From CAXXIC01 sp964534355 (GTDB taxonomy: Bacteria; Bacteroidota; Bacteroidia; Bacteroidales; UBA7332), in the NCBI GenBank assembly GCA_964534355.1, contig CAZHNZ010000125.1, positions 1 through 11,570 on the forward strand: a DNA stretch of 11,570 nucleotides. Direction: 5' to 3'. Of the stretch, positions 8,116-11,570 are shown one piece after another; position 1 is the first letter of the stretch; every line of letters begins with the position of its first letter. Below the pieces are notes generated by a model, which was given only the letters and a program-made list of their open reading frames with translations, searched no databases and was not told the origin of the DNA. Position numbers and translations under genes: made by a program.

Positions 8116-10941
8116 ATGAACGAGAACGATGTCATAGAGGTATTGGGTGCACGTGTACACAATCTGAAAAATATAGATGTAACGATTCCGCACAAAAGCT
8201 TCACAATTATCACAGGACTTAGTGGAAGTGGAAAGTCATCACTGGCCTTCGATACCATTTTTGCAGAAGGACAACGGAGGTATATCGAAACTTTGTCATC
8301 ATATGCCCGCAACTTTCTGGGTAATCTTGAACGCCCGGATGTGGACAAGATTTCGGGACTCTGTCCGGTCATCTCGATTGAACAAAAAACGACCAACAAC
8401 TCTCCACGTTCTACAGTGGGAACAACAACTGAGATTTACGATTTTCTTCGTCTTCTGTTTGCAAGAGCAGGAGAAGCCTATTCCTACAATACGGGCGAAA
8501 AGATGGTTAAATACACCGAAGAGCAGATTTTGGACCTGATTCTGGAGCGTTACAACCGAAAACGAATTTATATGATGGCTCCTTTGGTCCGAAACCGAAA
8601 GGGGCACTACAAAGAGTTGTTCGAAAACCTGCGAAAAAAGGGATTTCAGAATGTTCGGATAAATGGTGAATTGCGAGAAATTATACCCGGATTACGACTT
8701 GATCGCTACAAAAATCACAGTATAGAGCTTGTAATCGACAAATTAGCCGTATCTGCAAAAGACGAAGTACGACTCCGAAACAGTGTGAGACTGGCCATGA
8801 AACAGGGCGATGGACTGCTGATGATTTTATCGGAAGATGGAACAGATGTACGTCATTTTAGCCGACAGCTGATGTGTCCGGATACCGGCCTTTCGTATGG
8901 TGAGCCGGCACCCCACAATTTTTCTTTTAATTCGCCACAGGGAGCCTGTTCGTGTTGCAAAGGGCTTGGCATTGTGAATCAAATTGATCGTGAAAAAATA
9001 ATTCCTAACCCGGAGAAAAGCATCTACAACGGTGGTATCACTCCACTGGGAAGCCACAGAAATAGTACCCTGTTTTGGCAAATTGAGGCGATATGCGAGA
9101 AATTCGGTTATACGTTAAAAACACCTTTGGGAGAATTTTCGGATGAGGCTCTTGACGAAATACTGAATGGAACAGAGGAACGACTACAATTAAAGAATCA
9201 CCCTTTGGGTGGTGGATCTGCCATCTCGATGAGTTACGAAGGCGTTATTAAATACATCGAAATACAGCAGGAGAGTAGCGCTTCGGCCTCCGGCCAAAAG
9301 TGGGCCAATCAATTTGTTAAGGTATCCGTCTGTCCCGAATGCAACGGCAAAAGACTCAATAAAGAGGCACTACACTACCGGATTGCGGATAAAAATATAT
9401 CTGAATTATCAGAAATGGATATTTCAGAACTATATGAGTGGCTCAATAATCTGGATGGTAAACTGACCGAAAAACAACGCATTATCGGGTCCGAAATACT
9501 GAAAGAGATACGTACCCGGCTTCGATTTCTGATTGATGTGGGATTGGTATATCTTTCGCTCAACCGCTCATCGCAATCGCTCTCCGGAGGCGAAAGTCAA
9601 CGTATCCGGCTGGCTACACAAATTGGTTCGCAACTGGTGAATGTACTCTATATACTTGATGAGCCGAGTATCGGACTTCATCAACGTGATAACGACCGGC
9701 TCATTCGATCGCTCAAACAACTTCGGGATACAGACAACACGGTGGTGGTGGTAGAACACGACAAAGATATGATGCTCGAAGCAGATTATATTATCGACCT
9801 CGGCCCTCATGCCGGACGTTTGGGTGGAGAGATTGTTTTTGCGGGTACACCTTCAGAAATGATGCAGGTTGAGACACTTACCTCGTCATATTTGAATGGA
9901 AAGTTGAAAATAGAAGTCCCCGCACAAAGACGGGCCGGAAACGGGAAGTTCCTGCGCATACGGGGCGCCTGTGGTCACAATCTGAAAAACGTGGATGTAG
10001 ATTTTCCTCTCGGAAAGCTTATTTGTGTAACCGGTGTTTCGGGTAGTGGCAAGTCCAGTCTGATAAATGGGACATTGCAACCTGTAATCAGTCAGCTTTT
10101 TTACAGATCATTGCAAGAGCCATTGCCCTACAATTCGATCGAGGGTATCGAACATATTGATAAAATTGTAACAGTAGATCAGAGCCCCCTGGGACGCACA
10201 CCCCGATCCAATCCGGCAACCTATACGAGCGTATTTTCTGATATCCGTAATCTCTTTGTGGGCTTACCTGAAGCCAAAATCAGAGGGTACAAACCCGGTA
10301 GATTTTCGTTTAATGTTGCAGCCGGTCGTTGCGAAACATGCAGCGGAAACGGATACAAAACCATCGAAATGAACTTCCTTCCTGATGTGTTGGTACCCTG
10401 TGAAGATTGTCATGGAAAACGCTACAACCGCGAAACTCTGGAAGTTCGTTTCAAGGGTAAATCTATCGCTGATGTGCTGGATATGACAATTTCTCAGGCC
10501 GTTGAATTTTTCGAGAATATTCCTGTTATTTTACATAAAATAAAAGTTCTGGAAGATGTAGGGCTCGGTTATATAAAATTGGGACAACCATCGACAACAC
10601 TCTCCGGAGGCGAAAGTCAACGGGTAAAGTTAGCAACAGAACTGGCTAAACGTGACACAGGAAAGACTCTGTATATATTGGATGAACCAACAACAGGGCT
10701 TCATTTCGAAGATATCAATGTACTTATGGGAGTAATAAACAGGCTGGTCGATAAAGGCAATACGATGATAATAATTGAGCACAATATGGATGTTATCAAA
10801 TGTGCCGACTTCATTATAGATATGGGACCAGAAGGCGGAAAAGGTGGCGGTGTATTACTTTGCTCAGGCACACCGGAGGAAGTGGTGAAAAATTACCAGA
10901 CATTTACCACTCAATATCTGATTAAAGAACTAAATCAATAA
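8116..10941 (+). CDS. uvrA: UvrA, excision nuclease ATPase subunit
   Basis: UvrA recognises bulky DNA lesions as a dimer, loads UvrB and so starts nucleotide excision repair in the cytoplasm. The 941 residues match the usual length (about 940) and contain two ABC ATPase halves. The first has Walker A GLSGSGKSS (34-42), signature LSGGESQR (489-496), Walker B LYILDEPSIGLH (511-522) and the H-loop His in VVEHD. The second has Walker A GVSGSGKSS (640-648), LSGGESQR (829-836), LYILDEPTTGLH (852-863) and IIEHN. Zinc-type Cys pairs are seen at C278/C281 (ACSCCKGLG), C406/C409 (CPECNGKR), C739/C742 (CETCSGNG) and C762/C765 (CEDCHGKR). The pair normally found near residue 254 is CPDT, so its second Cys (257) is Thr. 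The ATG at 8116 starts directly before the family N-terminus (VLGARVHNLKNI). The gene is divergent from trpS and ends in a strong hairpin shared with ilvC. Confidence 0.98.
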   Translation: MNENDVIEVLGARVHNLKNIDVTIPHKSFTIITGLSGSGKSSLAFDTIFAEGQRRYIETLSSYARNFLGNLERPDVDKISGLCPVISIEQKTTNNSPRSTVGTTTEIYDFLRLLFARAGEAYSYNTGEKMVKYTEEQILDLILERYNRKRIYMMAPLVRNRKGHYKELFENLRKKGFQNVRINGELREIIPGLRLDRYKNHSIELVIDKLAVSAKDEVRLRNSVRLAMKQGDGLLMILSEDGTDVRHFSRQLMCPDTGLSYGEPAPHNFSFNSPQGACSCCKGLGIVNQIDREKIIPNPEKSIYNGGITPLGSHRNSTLFWQIEAICEKFGYTLKTPLGEFSDEALDEILNGTEERLQLKNHPLGGGSAISMSYEGVIKYIEIQQESSASASGQKWANQFVKVSVCPECNGKRLNKEALHYRIADKNISELSEMDISELYEWLNNLDGKLTEKQRIIGSEILKEIRTRLRFLIDVGLVYLSLNRSSQSLSGGESQRIRLATQIGSQLVNVLYILDEPSIGLHQRDNDRLIRSLKQLRDTDNTVVVVEHDKDMMLEADYIIDLGPHAGRLGGEIVFAGTPSEMMQVETLTSSYLNGKLKIEVPAQRRAGNGKFLRIRGACGHNLKNVDVDFPLGKLICVTGVSGSGKSSLINGTLQPVISQLFYRSLQEPLPYNSIEGIEHIDKIVTVDQSPLGRTPRSNPATYTSVFSDIRNLFVGLPEAKIRGYKPGRFSFNVAAGRCETCSGNGYKTIEMNFLPDVLVPCEDCHGKRYNRETLEVRFKGKSIADVLDMTISQAVEFFENIPVILHKIKVLEDVGLGYIKLGQPSTTLSGGESQRVKLATELAKRDTGKTLYILDEPTTGLHFEDINVLMGVINRLVDKGNTMIIIEHNMDVIKCADFIIDMGPEGGKGGGVLLCSGTPEEVVKNYQTFTTQYLIKELNQ

Positions 10942-10961
10942 CAAAGAAATTTCCTTAACAA

Positions 10962-10993
10962 AAAACAGGCTGCCCGTATGGACAGCCTGTTTT
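10962..10993. terminator. Bidirectional intrinsic terminator between uvrA and ilvC
   Basis: AAAACAGGCTG (10962-10972) pairs perfectly with CAGCCTGTTTT (10983-10993), an 11-bp stem around a 10-base loop. The stem is flanked by an A run on the left and a T run on the right, so it can act as a terminator on both strands. It starts 21 bases after the uvrA stop and 27 bases after the ilvC stop when read on the minus strand, so it serves both converging genes. Confidence 0.85.
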
Positions 10994-11019
10994 GTTATAT
11001 TCAAATTTCGTAAAAGAAA

Positions 11020-11570
11020 TTATTTTGCATTTTCAGGACGCAATTGACGAACAACTGCTCCGGCACGCCACATTTCGCTTTCGCGCAATGCTTTCAACTC
11101 TTCTTCGAGTTTTTCGCGGTAATCCGGTTTGCTGTTTGTGTCGATAGATCTTTGAGCTTCGTTTCCACAAGCTACTTCAGCATACAATTTTTCGAAAACA
11201 GGTTTTGAAGCATCGTGGAAAGGTCCCATCCAGTCGAGTGCGCCACGTTGAGCAGTAGTCGAGCAGTTAGCATACATCCAGTCCATTCCGTTTTCAGCAA
11301 ACAAAGGCATCAAAGATTGAGTCAATTCTTCCACTGATTCGTTGAATGCTTCTGAAGGCGTGTGGCCATTGGCACGAAGAACTTCGTATTGAGCCAACAG
11401 GATTCCCTGAATAGCACCCATCAAAGTACCACGCTCACCGGTAAGGTCAGAGTAAACCTCTTTTTTGAATGTTGTTTCGAACAAATATCCTGAACCAACA
11501 CCGATACCTAAGGCTACAACGCGATCCCATGCTTTGCCGGTGGCATCCTGGAAGATAGCGTAAGATGAGT
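11020..11570 (-). CDS. ilvC: Ketol-acid reductoisomerase, C-terminal part (cut by window edge)
   Basis: This is the C-terminal portion (about 183 codons) of the enzyme that converts acetolactate and acetohydroxybutyrate, with NADPH and Mg2+, in valine, leucine and isoleucine synthesis. The frame is open to the right edge of the window and the true start lies outside; the TTG at 11484 that could be read as a start is internal. The visible part begins with SSYAIFQDATGKAWDR and continues through GIGIGSGYLFETTFKKE and SDLTGERG, whose Asp and Glu belong to the Mg2+ site. Further acidic residues follow in AFNESVEEL, and the segment YANCSTTAQRGALDW corresponds to the substrate-binding end of the knotted helical domain. 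The Lys/Glu-rich tail ends at the TAA. The missing N-terminal half should hold the NADPH-binding Rossmann fold. No neighbouring ilv or leu gene is in view. Confidence 0.95.
   Translation of the reverse strand, partial: SSYAIFQDATGKAWDRVVALGIGVGSGYLFETTFKKEVYSDLTGERGTLMGAIQGILLAQYEVLRANGHTPSEAFNESVEELTQSLMPLFAENGMDWMYANCSTTAQRGALDWMGPFHDASKPVFEKLYAEVACGNEAQRSIDTNSKPDYREKLEEELKALRESEMWRAGAVVRQLRPENAK

Noticed and set aside
8043..8399. A 118-codon minus-strand open frame overlapping the uvrA start
   Set aside because: It covers the uvrA promoter and coding start on the opposite strand, with no motif; a shadow frame.
11484..11486. TTG as the start of a short ilvC-like gene
   Set aside because: The same frame continues upstream to the window edge with clear ketol-acid reductoisomerase sequence, so the gene is cut by the edge, not truncated.
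1..11570. CRISPR array, insertion sequence, tRNA/rRNA, phage or toxin-antitoxin genes
   Set aside because: I looked for regularly spaced repeats, terminal inverted repeats, cloverleaf-like segments and transposase or integrase motifs and saw none.

Overview
This window looks like ordinary chromosome from a member of the Bacteroidales (Bacteroidota). The grounds are protein style, moderately AT-rich DNA, no Shine-Dalgarno-like sequence that I recognise before the starts I examined, and Bacteroidota-type -7 boxes (TAnnTTTG) in front of trpS and uvrA. The PD-(D/E)XK/AddB-like protein and the ketol-acid reductoisomerase tail also have a Bacteroidota flavour. I cannot name the genus from the sequence alone.

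Layout, left to right. Positions 1-152 are AT-rich and non-coding, with a probable minus-strand terminator. Positions 153-3032 (-) encode an AddB-like nuclease with a degenerate helicase half. It is divergent from a two-component pair at 3196-5706 (+): an OmpR/PhoB-family response regulator followed by a membrane histidine kinase. A membrane-anchored calcineurin-like metallophosphoesterase (5709-6890, -) meets the kinase tail to tail with only two bases between the stop codons. It lies 71 bp downstream of trpS (6962-7951, -), tryptophanyl-tRNA synthetase, and may be co-transcribed with it. trpS is divergent from uvrA (8116-10941, +), which encodes the damage-recognition ATPase of nucleotide excision repair. 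A strong hairpin at 10962-10993 can end both uvrA and the converging ilvC. Only the last 183 or so codons of ilvC (11020 to the right edge, -) are inside the window.

Functionally this is a mixed housekeeping block: two DNA-repair genes (addB-like, uvrA), one translation gene (trpS), one branched-chain amino acid biosynthesis gene (ilvC), one envelope-associated phosphoesterase and one signalling pair. Gene order does not suggest that they form a single system. I found no mobile element, CRISPR array, tRNA, rRNA, phage gene or convincing new multi-gene system. The observations worth a second look are small: a 9-bp direct repeat at a 20-bp pitch before the response regulator, an AddB-like subunit without a visible AddA partner, an altered zinc-binding Cys pattern in UvrA, a two-codon ORF overlapping the uvrA start, a 23-bp exact repeat inside uvrA, and a terminator-free convergent junction.
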